DNA from: Streptomyces caniscabiei
GTDB lineage: Bacteria; Actinomycetota; Actinomycetes; Streptomycetales; Streptomycetaceae
Direction: 5' to 3'
Assembly: GCF_014930365.1 (NCBI RefSeq)
Contig: NZ_JABXWI010000030.1
Location: 1 to 64,000 of the forward strand
Length of the DNA: 64,000 nucleotides
The notes beneath the pieces were generated by a model that made no database searches, was not told the origin of the DNA, and saw only the letters and a program-made list of their open reading frames with translations. A program made the translations under genes and the position numbers. This document shows, piece after piece, positions 31,450 through 39,749 of this stretch (position 1 is its first letter; every line of letters begins with the position of its first letter).

Positions 31450-33465
31450 ATGGACGTGAAGCGATACTTCCGTGGGCCAGTCATGTGGATCGTGCTGGCC
31501 GTCCTTGCCGTGGTCGTGTTGATGCAGGTCGTCGGCTCGTCCGGCGGCTACAAGACGGTGGACACCGGCCAGGTGGTCCAGGCGATCAATGACAACAAGG
31601 TCAAAGAAGCCAAGCTGACCACCGGCGAAGAGTCGACCATCAAGGTTCAGCTCAAGGACGGCCAGAAGATCGAGGGCAGCTCGAAGATCCAGGCGAGCTA
31701 CATCGGCGACCAGGGCGTCACCCTCGCCAACACCTTGCAGGACAAGTTCCAGAACAAGCAGATCCCCGACGGCTACACGGTCTCCCCGACCAAGCAGAAC
31801 GCTTTCGTCGGCATCCTGCTGTCTCTGCTCCCCTTCGTCCTCATCGTGGTCGTCTTCCTGTTCCTGATGAACCAGATGCAGGGCGGCGGCTCCCGGGTCA
31901 TGAACTTCGGGAAGTCCAAGGCCAAGCTCATCACCAAGGACACCCCGAAGACGACCTTCTCGGACGTCGCCGGCGCGGACGAGGCCGTCGAGGAGCTCCA
32001 CGAGATCAAGGAGTTCCTCCAGGAGCCGGCCAAGTTCCAGGCCGTCGGCGCCAAGATCCCCAAGGGCGTGCTGCTGTACGGCCCGCCCGGTACGGGCAAG
32101 ACGCTCCTCGCGCGCGCCGTCGCCGGCGAGGCGGGCGTCCCCTTCTACTCGATCTCCGGTTCCGACTTCGTCGAGATGTTCGTCGGTGTCGGTGCCTCCC
32201 GGGTCCGTGACCTCTTCGAGCAGGCCAAGGCGAACGCCCCGGCGATCGTCTTCGTCGACGAGATCGACGCGGTCGGCCGTCACCGCGGTGCCGGCCTCGG
32301 CGGCGGTCACGACGAGCGCGAGCAGACGCTCAACCAGCTGCTCGTCGAGATGGACGGCTTCGACGTCAAGGGCGGTGTGATCCTCATCGCCGCGACGAAC
32401 CGCCCGGACATCCTCGACCCGGCGCTCCTGCGCCCCGGCCGCTTCGACCGTCAGATCGCGGTCGACCGCCCGGACATGCAGGGCCGTCTGGAGATCCTCA
32501 AGGTCCACCAGAAGGGCAAGCCGGTCGCGCCCGACGTCGACCTCGGCGCCGTCGCCCGCCGCACCCCCGGTATGACGGGTGCCGATCTCTCCAACGTCCT
32601 GAACGAGGCCGCGCTCCTCACGGCCCGCAGCGACAAGAAGCTGATCGACAACCACATGCTGGACGAGGCGATCGACCGTGTGGTCGCGGGCCCGCAGAAG
32701 CGGACCCGGATCATGTCGGACAAGGAGAAGAAGATCACCGCGTACCACGAGGGCGGACACGCCCTGGTCGCGGCGGCCTCACCGAACTCCGACCCGGTCC
32801 ACAAGATCACGATCCTGTCGAGAGGCCGTGCACTCGGCTACACGATGGTCCTGCCGGACGAGGACAAGTACTCGACCACCCGCAACGAGATGCTCGACCA
32901 GCTCGGGTACATGATGGGTGGCCGGGCAGCCGAGGAACTGGTCTTCCACGACCCGACCACGGGTGCCGCGAACGACATCGAGAAGGCCACCAACCTGGCC
33001 CGCGCGATGGTCACGCAGTACGGCATGACCGAGCGGCTCGGCGCCATCAAGTTCGGCGGCGACAACACGGAGCCGTTCCTCGGACGTGAGATGGCTCACC
33101 AGCGCGACTACTCGGAAGAGGTCGCCGCGCTCGTGGACGAGGAAGTCAAGAAGCTCATCGAGAACGCGCACAACGAGGCCTGGGAGATCCTGGTCGAGAA
33201 CCGCGACGTCCTCGACAACCTGGTGCTCCAGCTGCTGGAGAAGGAGACGCTGGGCAAGGAGGAGATCGCCGAGATCTTCTCCGCCATCGTCAAGCGCCCG
33301 GCCCGGCCCGCCTGGACCGGCTCCTCCCGCCGCACCCCGTCCACCCGTCCGCCGGTGCTCTCCCCGAAGGAGCTCGCACTGACGAACGGCGCCAACGGCG
33401 CGGCTCCGGCGATCACCACCAAGGCGCCCGCCGAGGCGACCCCGGAGGAGAGCCCGGAGAGCTGA
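31450..33465 (+). CDS. ftsH: ATP-dependent zinc metalloprotease FtsH
   Basis: 671 aa from ATG 31450 (MDVKRYFRGPVMWIVLAVLA); ATG 31414 would add 12 residues, and neither has a good SD. Membrane segments lie at about 10-28 and 115-137 around a periplasmic domain. The AAA+ Walker A is GPPGTGKT (about 211), Walker B IVFVDEID, the second region of homology NRPDILDPALLRPGRFDRQ, and the zinc site HEGGH (H433). The C-terminus is a Pro/Ala/Glu-rich tail. It degrades membrane and regulatory proteins. A SigR-like promoter lies upstream and two terminators follow. Confidence 0.96.
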   Translation: MDVKRYFRGPVMWIVLAVLAVVVLMQVVGSSGGYKTVDTGQVVQAINDNKVKEAKLTTGEESTIKVQLKDGQKIEGSSKIQASYIGDQGVTLANTLQDKFQNKQIPDGYTVSPTKQNAFVGILLSLLPFVLIVVVFLFLMNQMQGGGSRVMNFGKSKAKLITKDTPKTTFSDVAGADEAVEELHEIKEFLQEPAKFQAVGAKIPKGVLLYGPPGTGKTLLARAVAGEAGVPFYSISGSDFVEMFVGVGASRVRDLFEQAKANAPAIVFVDEIDAVGRHRGAGLGGGHDEREQTLNQLLVEMDGFDVKGGVILIAATNRPDILDPALLRPGRFDRQIAVDRPDMQGRLEILKVHQKGKPVAPDVDLGAVARRTPGMTGADLSNVLNEAALLTARSDKKLIDNHMLDEAIDRVVAGPQKRTRIMSDKEKKITAYHEGGHALVAAASPNSDPVHKITILSRGRALGYTMVLPDEDKYSTTRNEMLDQLGYMMGGRAAEELVFHDPTTGAANDIEKATNLARAMVTQYGMTERLGAIKFGGDNTEPFLGREMAHQRDYSEEVAALVDEEVKKLIENAHNEAWEILVENRDVLDNLVLQLLEKETLGKEEIAEIFSAIVKRPARPAWTGSSRRTPSTRPPVLSPKELALTNGANGAAPAITTKAPAEATPEESPES

Positions 33466-33489
33466 CGCCGAACAGATGAGAACCGGCCA

Positions 33490-33511
33490 CCGGGAGCCTG
33501 CCGGCTCCCGG
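33490..33511 (+). terminator. ftsH terminator, first hairpin
   Basis: CCGGGAGCC-TGCC-GGCTCCCGG: a 9-bp perfect stem 24 bp past the ftsH stop, followed by a GC-rich run without T-tract. Confidence 0.7.
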
Positions 33512-33542
33512 CCCGGTCCGCCTCGTCAGGCCCGGAATGATT

Positions 33543-33583
33543 GCCGCGCCCCCCTGGTTCTAGCCTGGGGGGCGCGGCATTTT
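33543..33583 (+). terminator. ftsH terminator, second hairpin
   Basis: GCCGCGCCCCCC pairs with GGGGGGCGCGGC around a 12-nt loop and is followed by ATTTT. The loop contains TAGCCT, a -10-like element, so a folE promoter could overlap the terminator. Confidence 0.75.
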
Positions 33584-33667
33584 CGTATGGCCGAAAAAAG
33601 GCCGCAAGAAGGCCGAGGACGAGACGCGTCATCCGTACGTGTCACAGGCTCAGGAGCGAGGCACGAC

Positions 33668-34273
33668 ATGACCGACCCCGTGACGCTGGACGGCGAGGGC
33701 ACCATCGGCGAGTTCGACGAGAAGCGCGCCGAGAACGCGGTACGAGAACTTCTGATCGCCGTCGGCGAGGATCCCGACCGGGAGGGGCTGCGGGAGACGC
33801 CGGCGCGGGTGGCGCGGGCGTACAAGGAGATCTTCGCGGGGCTGTGGCAGCAGCCGGAGGATGTGCTGACCACCACGTTCGACCTCGGGCACGACGAGAT
33901 GGTGCTGGTGAAGGACATCGAGGTGTACAGCACCTGCGAGCATCACCTGGTCCCGTTCCGGGGCGTCGCCCACGTCGGGTACATCCCCTCCACCAGCGGC
34001 AAGATCACCGGCCTGTCGAAGCTGGCGCGGCTCGTGGACGTCTACGCGAGGCGCCCGCAGGTGCAGGAGCGGATGACGACGCAGATCGCCGACTCGCTGA
34101 TGGAGATCCTGGAGCCGCGCGGGGTGATCGTGGTCGTGGAGTGCGAGCACATGTGCATGTCGATGCGGGGCATCCGCAAGCCGGGCGCGAAGACCATAAC
34201 GTCGGCGGTGCGCGGCCAGCTCAGGGACGCGGCGACCCGCAACGAGGCGATGAGCCTCATCATGGCCCACTGA
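33668..34273 (+). CDS. folE: GTP cyclohydrolase I
   Basis: 201 aa from ATG 33668 (GGAGCGAGG upstream). First step of folate synthesis: GTP to 7,8-dihydroneopterin triphosphate. Zinc and catalytic residues are in STCEHHLVPFRGVAHVGYIP and VVECEHMCMSMRGIRKPGAK; LSKLARLVDVYARRPQVQER is the family core. It opens the folE-folP-NTF2-folB-folK run. Confidence 0.96.
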   Translation: MTDPVTLDGEGTIGEFDEKRAENAVRELLIAVGEDPDREGLRETPARVARAYKEIFAGLWQQPEDVLTTTFDLGHDEMVLVKDIEVYSTCEHHLVPFRGVAHVGYIPSTSGKITGLSKLARLVDVYARRPQVQERMTTQIADSLMEILEPRGVIVVVECEHMCMSMRGIRKPGAKTITSAVRGQLRDAATRNEAMSLIMAH

Positions 34274-34331
34274 CCTCCCCAGTCCCGGGAGCGGAGGACC
34301 GCGGCTGCTGCCGGGGGCCTAGGCTTGACGC

Positions 34332-35198
34332 ATGAGCAAGCTGAACCGGCGTGGGTGGGTGGCCGGACTGCCCCGGTGGGACCGATGTGCGGTCATGGGG
34401 GTCGTCAATGTCACCCCGGACTCCTTCTCCGACGGCGGCCGCTTCTTCGACACCACGGCGGCGGTCAAGCACGGCCTGGACATGGTCGGCGAGGGCGCGG
34501 ACCTGGTGGACGTCGGCGGTGAGTCGACCCGCCCCGGCGCGGCCCGCGTCGACGAGGCGGAGGAGCTGCGCAGGGTCGTCCCGGTCGTCCGTGGGCTGGC
34601 GTCCGAGGGCGTCACCGTCTCCGTGGACACCATGCGCGCGTCCGTCGCCGAGCAGGCCCTCGCGGCCGGCGCCGCCCTCGTCAACGACGTCAGCGGCGGA
34701 CTCGCCGACCCCGCGATGATCCCGGTGGTCGCCGACGCGGGCGCCCCCTTCGTGGTGATGCACTGGCGCGGCTTCCTGGAGGGCGGCAACGTCAAGGGCG
34801 TCTACGCGGACGTCGTCACCGAGGTGCTGGACGAGCTGCACGCGCGCGTGGAGGCCGTGCTGGAGGGCGGCATCGAGGCGGACCGGGTCGTCGTCGACCC
34901 GGGGCTGGGCTTCTCCAAGGACGCCGAGCACGACCTCGCCCTCCTCGCGCACCTCGACCGGCTGCACGGCCTCGGCCGGCCCCTGCTGGTCGCCGCCTCC
35001 CGCAAGCGGTTCCTCGGCCGGGTGCTGGCGGGCTCCGAGGGTGCCCCGCCGCCCGCGCGGGAACGGGACGCGGCCACGGCCGCCGTGTCGGCGCTGGCCG
35101 CGCAGCAGGGCGCCTGGGCGGTCCGCGTGCACGAGGTCCGCGCCACCGCCGACGCGGTCCGTGTGACCCGCGCCATCGAAGGGGCCCGGGAGCGGTGA
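34332..35198 (+). CDS. folP: Dihydropteroate synthase
   Basis: 288 aa. It joins pABA with hydroxymethyl-dihydropterin pyrophosphate and is the sulfonamide target. The pterin-binding signature MGVVNVTPDSFSDGGRFFD and GADLVDVGGESTRPGA are present, as are NDVSGG, VVDPGLGFSKD and LVAASRKRFLG. The start ATG 34332 is 6 nt after TAGGCT, so an internal leaderless transcript is likely besides readthrough from folE. It overlaps the next gene by GTGA. Confidence 0.96.
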   Translation: MSKLNRRGWVAGLPRWDRCAVMGVVNVTPDSFSDGGRFFDTTAAVKHGLDMVGEGADLVDVGGESTRPGAARVDEAEELRRVVPVVRGLASEGVTVSVDTMRASVAEQALAAGAALVNDVSGGLADPAMIPVVADAGAPFVVMHWRGFLEGGNVKGVYADVVTEVLDELHARVEAVLEGGIEADRVVVDPGLGFSKDAEHDLALLAHLDRLHGLGRPLLVAASRKRFLGRVLAGSEGAPPPARERDAATAAVSALAAQQGAWAVRVHEVRATADAVRVTRAIEGARER

Positions 35199-35698
35199 GC
35201 GCTCCCCACACCGACGTCGAACAGGTCGAACTCGCCAACCGGGCCTTCTACGAGGCCATGGAACAGGGCGACTTCGAAACGCTCTCCGCGCTCTGGCTGG
35301 CCCCGGCCGACGTGGGCGTGGACGAGGAGTGGCACGACCCCGCCGAGACCGGCGTGATCTCCTGCGTCCACCCCGGCTGGCCGGTCCTCACCGGACGCGG
35401 CGAGGTGCTGCGCTCGTACGCGCTGATCATGGCGAACACGGAGTACATCCAGTTCTTCCTCACCGACGTGCATGTGTCGGTCACCGGGGACACCGCGCTC
35501 GTCACCTGCACCGAGAACATCCTCAGCGGGGGCCCCGCGCCGGACGGCGGTGACGAGCTGGGGCCGCTCGTGGGGCAGCTGGTGGTCGCCACGAATGTGT
35601 TCCGTCGCACATCCGACGGCTGGAAGCTGTGGTCGCACCACGGGTCCCCGGTCCTGGCGGAGTCCGAGGACGACGACGCCGAGGAGTCACCTTCCTGA
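35195..35698 (+). CDS. NTF2-like (SnoaL_3) protein in the folate operon
   Basis: 167 aa from GTG 35195, overlapping folP. NTF2/SnoaL fold: ANRAFYEAMEQGDFETLSAL, ISCVHPGWPVLTGRGEVLRS, TDVHVSVTGDTALVTCTENI, NVFRRTSDGWKLWSHHGSPV. Such proteins often form small-ligand pockets or act as enzymes. Its conserved position between folP and folB in actinomycetes suggests a folate or pterin role, perhaps the missing dephosphorylation step, but that is unproven. The 258-bp gap to folB shows no other gene. Confidence 0.8.
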   Translation: MSAPHTDVEQVELANRAFYEAMEQGDFETLSALWLAPADVGVDEEWHDPAETGVISCVHPGWPVLTGRGEVLRSYALIMANTEYIQFFLTDVHVSVTGDTALVTCTENILSGGPAPDGGDELGPLVGQLVVATNVFRRTSDGWKLWSHHGSPVLAESEDDDAEESPS

Positions 35699-35956
35699 GT
35701 GGGCGGGTGTGCCGCGGGGCCCAAGGGGCGATTGGGGACACGGGTGCGCGGGTAGGGGCGGCTTCCGACCCGTGAGCCGCCGCGTTCCCCCGGGGAAACG
35801 CTCGATGAACCCTGTCCGTACGAGAGTGGAATCGAGCCTTCCGTGGGTGAGCGCTGTCAGTGCCCGCAGGTAGATTCGAAGGTGGCCGGTGTGCCGACCG
35901 TCCTCGGACGAGGCGGAGGGCGCCGGCCGTTCCCGACGACGGCAGGAGTGATTCGC

Positions 35957-36316
35957 GTGGATCGTGTCGCGCTGCGCGGCCTCAGGGCCCGTGGGTACCA
36001 CGGGGTGTTCCCGGGCGAACGCGAGGAGGGCCAGACCTTCGTCGTGGACCTCACGCTCGGGCTGGACACCCGGCCGGCCGCGGCCGACGACGACCTGGCG
36101 AAGACCGTGCACTACGGGATCGTCGCGGAGGAGGTCGTCGCCATCGTCGAGGGCGAGCCGGTGAACCTCATCGAGACGCTCGCCGAGCGCATCGCCCGGG
36201 CGTGTCTGCGGCATGAGGTGGTCCAGGAGGTCGAGGTCACCGTCCACAAGCCGAACGCGCCGATCACGGTCCCCTTCGACGACACGACCGTCACCATCAC
36301 CCGGAGCCGAGTATGA
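35957..36316 (+). CDS. folB: Dihydroneopterin aldolase
   Basis: 119 aa from GTG 35957 with GGCAGGAG upstream. It converts dihydroneopterin to hydroxymethyl-dihydropterin and glycolaldehyde. The start MDRVALRGLRARGYHGVFPG and the C-terminal VQEVEVTVHKPNAPI with its catalytic lysine are typical, as is TVHYGIVAEEVVAIVEGEPV. It overlaps folK by ATGA. Confidence 0.95.
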   Translation: MDRVALRGLRARGYHGVFPGEREEGQTFVVDLTLGLDTRPAAADDDLAKTVHYGIVAEEVVAIVEGEPVNLIETLAERIARACLRHEVVQEVEVTVHKPNAPITVPFDDTTVTITRSRV

Positions 36317-36924
36317 CCGCGTTCTTCACCGGGGGTCAGAGCGACCCGACCGTCCAGCCGGTGCCGGCCTCCGTCGTGCAGAAGGTGGACGAGGCCGACA
36401 CGACCCTGCACAACCCCCGCCGGGCCGTGATCTCCATCGGCTCGAACCTGGGCAACCGGCTGGAGAACCTCCAGGGCGCCGTCGACGCGCTGGAGGACAC
36501 CCCGGGCGTCCGCATCAAGGCCGTCTCGCCGGTGTACGAGACCGAGCCGTGGGGTGTGGCGCCGGGCAGCCAGCCCTCGTACTTCAACGCCGTGGTGGTC
36601 CTGAAGACCACCCTGCCGCCCTCCTCGCTGCTGGAGCGGGCCCAGGCGGTGGAGGAGGCCTTCCACCGGGTGCGGGACGAGCGCTGGGGCCCGCGCACGC
36701 TGGACGTCGACATCGTGGCGTACGCGGACGTCGTCTCCGACGACCCGGCGCTGACCCTGCCGCACCCGCGGGCGCACGAGCGGGCCTTCGTGCTCGCGCC
36801 GTGGCACGACGTGGAGCCGGAGGCCCGGCTCGCCGGCCGGGGCCCGGTCGCCCAGCTCCTCGACGGCATCACCCGCGAGGGTGTGTCGCCCCGCGCCGAC
36901 CTGGAACTCCAGCTGCCCGAGTAG
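36313..36924 (+). CDS. folK: HPPK, 2-amino-4-hydroxy-6-hydroxymethyldihydropteridine pyrophosphokinase
   Basis: 203 aa, overlapping folB. It pyrophosphorylates hydroxymethyl-dihydropterin for FolP. HPPK motifs: ISIGSNLGNRLENLQGAVDA, SPVYETEPWGVAPGSQPSYF, and RWGPRTLDVDIVAYADVV with the catalytic aspartates. The N-terminal 37 residues before AVISIGSN extend beyond the E. coli enzyme. Confidence 0.95.
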   Translation: MTAFFTGGQSDPTVQPVPASVVQKVDEADTTLHNPRRAVISIGSNLGNRLENLQGAVDALEDTPGVRIKAVSPVYETEPWGVAPGSQPSYFNAVVVLKTTLPPSSLLERAQAVEEAFHRVRDERWGPRTLDVDIVAYADVVSDDPALTLPHPRAHERAFVLAPWHDVEPEARLAGRGPVAQLLDGITREGVSPRADLELQLPE

Positions 36925-37043
36925 TCGTTAAGGTCTACCGGGTCGGGATCATCCTGACGCCGTCGGGACCACGCGCCGGGCCGACCACCCGGCGCCCGTG
37001 GGGCCCGGCGTCCGTGGACCATCGGGCTCGTCGAAGGGGCATC

Positions 37044-37529
37044 GTGAAAGAGCTGCGCATCAGGACGCTGGCCGCGGTGTTCGTGGTGGCGGGGGTGCTG
37101 TCCTGGGCCGGGGCCCGGCTGTGGAACTCGGTGGACACCCTGCCGAGCGTCCCGCTGGCCGCCCCCATCGTGCTCGCTCTGATCGCCGTCGTCCTGACGG
37201 CCACCGCGCTGTCGCTGCGCAGCCGGCTCAAGGCCCAGCGGGAGCGCCGGCCGGAGGCCAAGGGCGTCGACCCCCTGATGGCCGCCCGCGCGGTCGTCTT
37301 CGGCCAGGCCAGCGCTCTCGTCGCCGCTCTCGTCGCCGGGATGTACGGCGGCGTCGGGGTCTTCCTGCTGGAGTCCCTGGAGGTCCCGGCCCGCCGTGAC
37401 CAGGCCATCTACGCCGGTTTCTCCGTCCTCGCGGGCATCGCCGTCATAGTGGCCGCCTTCTTCCTGGAGCGCGTCTGCAAACTCCCGGAGGACGACGACA
37501 CGGGCGGCGGGGCGGCGCGGGCGACATGA
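37044..37529 (+). CDS. DUF3180 membrane protein
   Basis: 161 aa from GTG 37044 (GAAGGGG upstream). Four membrane helices: 8-26, 38-57, 82-105 and 123-142, with a basic loop LRSRLKAQRERRPEAKGVDP between the second and third. This is DUF3180, which regularly follows folK in actinomycetes; the function is unknown. It lies 119 bp after folK, probably in the same transcript. Confidence 0.8.
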   Translation: MKELRIRTLAAVFVVAGVLSWAGARLWNSVDTLPSVPLAAPIVLALIAVVLTATALSLRSRLKAQRERRPEAKGVDPLMAARAVVFGQASALVAALVAGMYGGVGVFLLESLEVPARRDQAIYAGFSVLAGIAVIVAAFFLERVCKLPEDDDTGGGAARAT

Positions 37530-37574
37530 CATCGGGCGGGCCCGCGGCCCCTTGAGTCGGCCGAAGGCCACGAA

Positions 37575-37617
37575 AGGGGCGCGGGGAACTGCGCGGCCAG
37601 CCACGCACGGCCCGCAC
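37575..37617 (+). repeat. Dispersed repeat, copy 6
   Basis: AGGGGCGCGGGGAACTGCGC followed by GGCCAGCCACGCACGGCCCG, 45 bp after the DUF3180 stop, in the gap between convergent genes. Confidence 0.75.
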
Positions 37618-37666
37618 TGTTGCTACGGCCGGCACTGTTCCTAGGGCCGCACTGTTCCTACGGCGG
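37614..37666. repeat. Three 17-18-bp direct repeats
   Basis: GCACTGTTGCTACGGCCG, GCACTGTTCCTAGGGCC and GCACTGTTCCTACGGCGG are tandem units following the dispersed repeat, between convergent genes. Confidence 0.65.
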
Positions 37667-37691
37667 GCCGCGCCGACCCTGCGGCGCGGCC
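37666..37691. terminator. Hairpin between DUF3180 and MprF-like genes
   Basis: GGCCGCGCCG-ACCCTG-CGGCGCGGCC, a 10-bp perfect stem ending 2 bp before the stop codon of the leftward gene. It probably terminates one or both transcripts; no T-tract. Confidence 0.6.
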
Positions 37692-37693
37692 AC

Positions 37694-39631
37694 TCAGGCG
37701 GCGTTGCTCGCGGAGCGCACCGCATGGGCACAGGGGGCCGGAGCCTTCGCGCGGCGGCGCAGCAGGCGGGGCAGGGCGAGGTTGACGAAGCCCTCGGCCT
37801 GCATGGCGGCCAGGCCGAGGCGGGGGAGGTCGCGGGAGGCGGCGTAGACGACGAAGCGGGGCTCCCAGCGCGGGTGGAACTTGGCGTTGAACTTGTAGAG
37901 CGACTCGATCTGGAACCAGCGGGAGAGGAAGACCAGCAGGCCGCGCCAGGCGCGCAGGACCGGGCCGGCGCCGATCTTCTCGCCGCGGGCCAGGGCCGAG
38001 CGGAACATCGCGAAGTTCAGGGAGACCTGCCGGACGCCCAGGCGGGGCGCCGCCTGGAGGGCGGCGACGATGAGCAGTTCGTTCATGCCGGGGTCGGCGG
38101 AGCGGTCGCGGCGCATCAGGTCCAGCGAGGCGCCGTCCGGCCCCCAGGGCACGAAGTGGAGGACGGCCTTCAGGTCGCCGTAGGGGCCGGGGGTCTCGTC
38201 GGCCTTGTGCGCGGTGGCGATCAGGCAGTCGCCGTCGGCCGGGTCGCCGATGCGGCCGAGCGCCATGGAGAATCCGCGCTCGGTGTCGGTGCCGCGCCAG
38301 TCCTCGGCGGCGCGGCGGACGCGGTCCAGCTCGGCCTCGCCGAGGTCACGGACGCGCCGTACCCGGGTCTCGTAACCGAGGCGCTCGATGCGCTTCACCA
38401 TTTGACGCACGTTGCGCATCGCACGTCCGGCGAGGGAGAAATCCGCGACGTCCACCACCGCCTCGTCGCCCAGTTCGAGGGCGTCCAGGCCGGTCTCCCG
38501 GGTCCAGACCTCCGCGCCGGTCTCCGAGCACCCCATGACGGCCGGGGTCCAGGAGTGGGCCTTGGCCTCGTCCATGAAGCGTTCGATCGCGCCGGGCCAG
38601 GCCTCGACGTCGCCGATCGGGTCGCCGCTGGCGAGCATCACCCCGGAGACGACGCGGTACGTCACCGCCGCCTTGCCGCTCGGGGAGAAGACGACCGCCT
38701 TGTCGCGGCGGAGCGCGAAGTGGCCGAGCGAGTCGCGGCCGCCGTGCCTGTCGAGCAGGGCGCGCAGCCGCGCCTCGTCGTCGTCGGTGAGGCGGGCCGC
38801 CGGGTGTTCGGGGCGGAAGGCCAGGTAGATGGTGGTGATGGCGGTCAGCAGACCGAGGGCGCCGAGGGAGAAGGCCACCGTCCATGACGTGGTGCCCGCG
38901 TAGTCGACCGGGCCCTCGAAGCCGAACAGGCCGTAGATGACGTGTTCGAGCCGGTCGGCGAGGCTCGGGTCGCCGACCATCCGTCCCGGGTGGGCGCTGA
39001 CGACGACCAGACCGAGGACGATCGAACCGGCGCCCATCAGCACGAAGTTGGTGAGCGCCCGCCAGCGGCTGGTGGGGTCGGGCAGGGCGGGGAACTCGTC
39101 GCGGTGCCGCAGCAGCGGGATGAACAGGGCGAGTGAGACGAGCACGCCGACGAGCGAGTGCCGATAGGCGAACTGGGCGATCGCCCCGGCCGGGAGCAGC
39201 ACCACGGCCGCCCGCCAGGCGCGCCGTTTGCGCCGGCGCAGACCGTGGGCGAGGAGCAGCAGCAGGACGCCGGCGCTCAGGGAGAGCGCCGCCGCGAACG
39301 GGCCGAGCGCGCCGGGCAGCACCTCGGCCAGCGCGTGCATCCGGCTGTTGCGGAAGCGGGGGAACACCCCCGCGGCGATGTCCACGAGCCCGACGAGTGT
39401 GCAGGCCCTGGCGACCAGCGCGGGCACGGCCTCGGGGCGCGGGCCGCGCAGCGCGCCGCGCAGGGCACCATGCGGTACGCCCCGGGGCGCGCCCTTCGGC
39501 TGCCGGTCGGCGCTCGGCGCGGAGCGGTCCGATCGGACCGGAACCGCACCCGACATTTCCCCATCTGTCCTGACAGACATCGCATCCCGTAGTTCCGCGA
39601 GAGAGCTTGGATCCGGTGCCTTTTCCGGCAT
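37694..39631 (-). CDS. MprF-like phosphatidylglycerol aminoacyltransferase (DUF2156)
   Basis: 645 aa from ATG 39631; ATG 39580 is an alternative. About six membrane segments (roughly 95-270) precede the DUF2156 catalytic domain, which starts near 300 (HFALRRDKAVVFSPSGKAAV) and includes SGVMLASGDPIGDVEAWPGA, the GFSMALGRIGDPADGDCLIA region and the C-terminal IESLYKFNAKFHPRWEPRFV. This is the MprF/LysX transferase layout that moves Lys or Ala from aminoacyl-tRNA to lipid and alters surface charge. It has no C-terminal LysRS domain, so it is MprF-like rather than LysX. The 118-bp divergent spacer leads to an esterase gene. Confidence 0.85.
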   Translation of the reverse strand: MPEKAPDPSSLAELRDAMSVRTDGEMSGAVPVRSDRSAPSADRQPKGAPRGVPHGALRGALRGPRPEAVPALVARACTLVGLVDIAAGVFPRFRNSRMHALAEVLPGALGPFAAALSLSAGVLLLLLAHGLRRRKRRAWRAAVVLLPAGAIAQFAYRHSLVGVLVSLALFIPLLRHRDEFPALPDPTSRWRALTNFVLMGAGSIVLGLVVVSAHPGRMVGDPSLADRLEHVIYGLFGFEGPVDYAGTTSWTVAFSLGALGLLTAITTIYLAFRPEHPAARLTDDDEARLRALLDRHGGRDSLGHFALRRDKAVVFSPSGKAAVTYRVVSGVMLASGDPIGDVEAWPGAIERFMDEAKAHSWTPAVMGCSETGAEVWTRETGLDALELGDEAVVDVADFSLAGRAMRNVRQMVKRIERLGYETRVRRVRDLGEAELDRVRRAAEDWRGTDTERGFSMALGRIGDPADGDCLIATAHKADETPGPYGDLKAVLHFVPWGPDGASLDLMRRDRSADPGMNELLIVAALQAAPRLGVRQVSLNFAMFRSALARGEKIGAGPVLRAWRGLLVFLSRWFQIESLYKFNAKFHPRWEPRFVVYAASRDLPRLGLAAMQAEGFVNLALPRLLRRRAKAPAPCAHAVRSASNAA

Positions 39632-39749
39632 CCGGCGACATTGCGCCCTCTAGGACGGTGCAGCGGCGGGGGAGGTTCACTCTCCATCGGAAAGCTGAAC
39701 CAAAGGACAGGGAAAGACTAGGAAAGAAAGGTCGGCGGGGGACGTCCCG

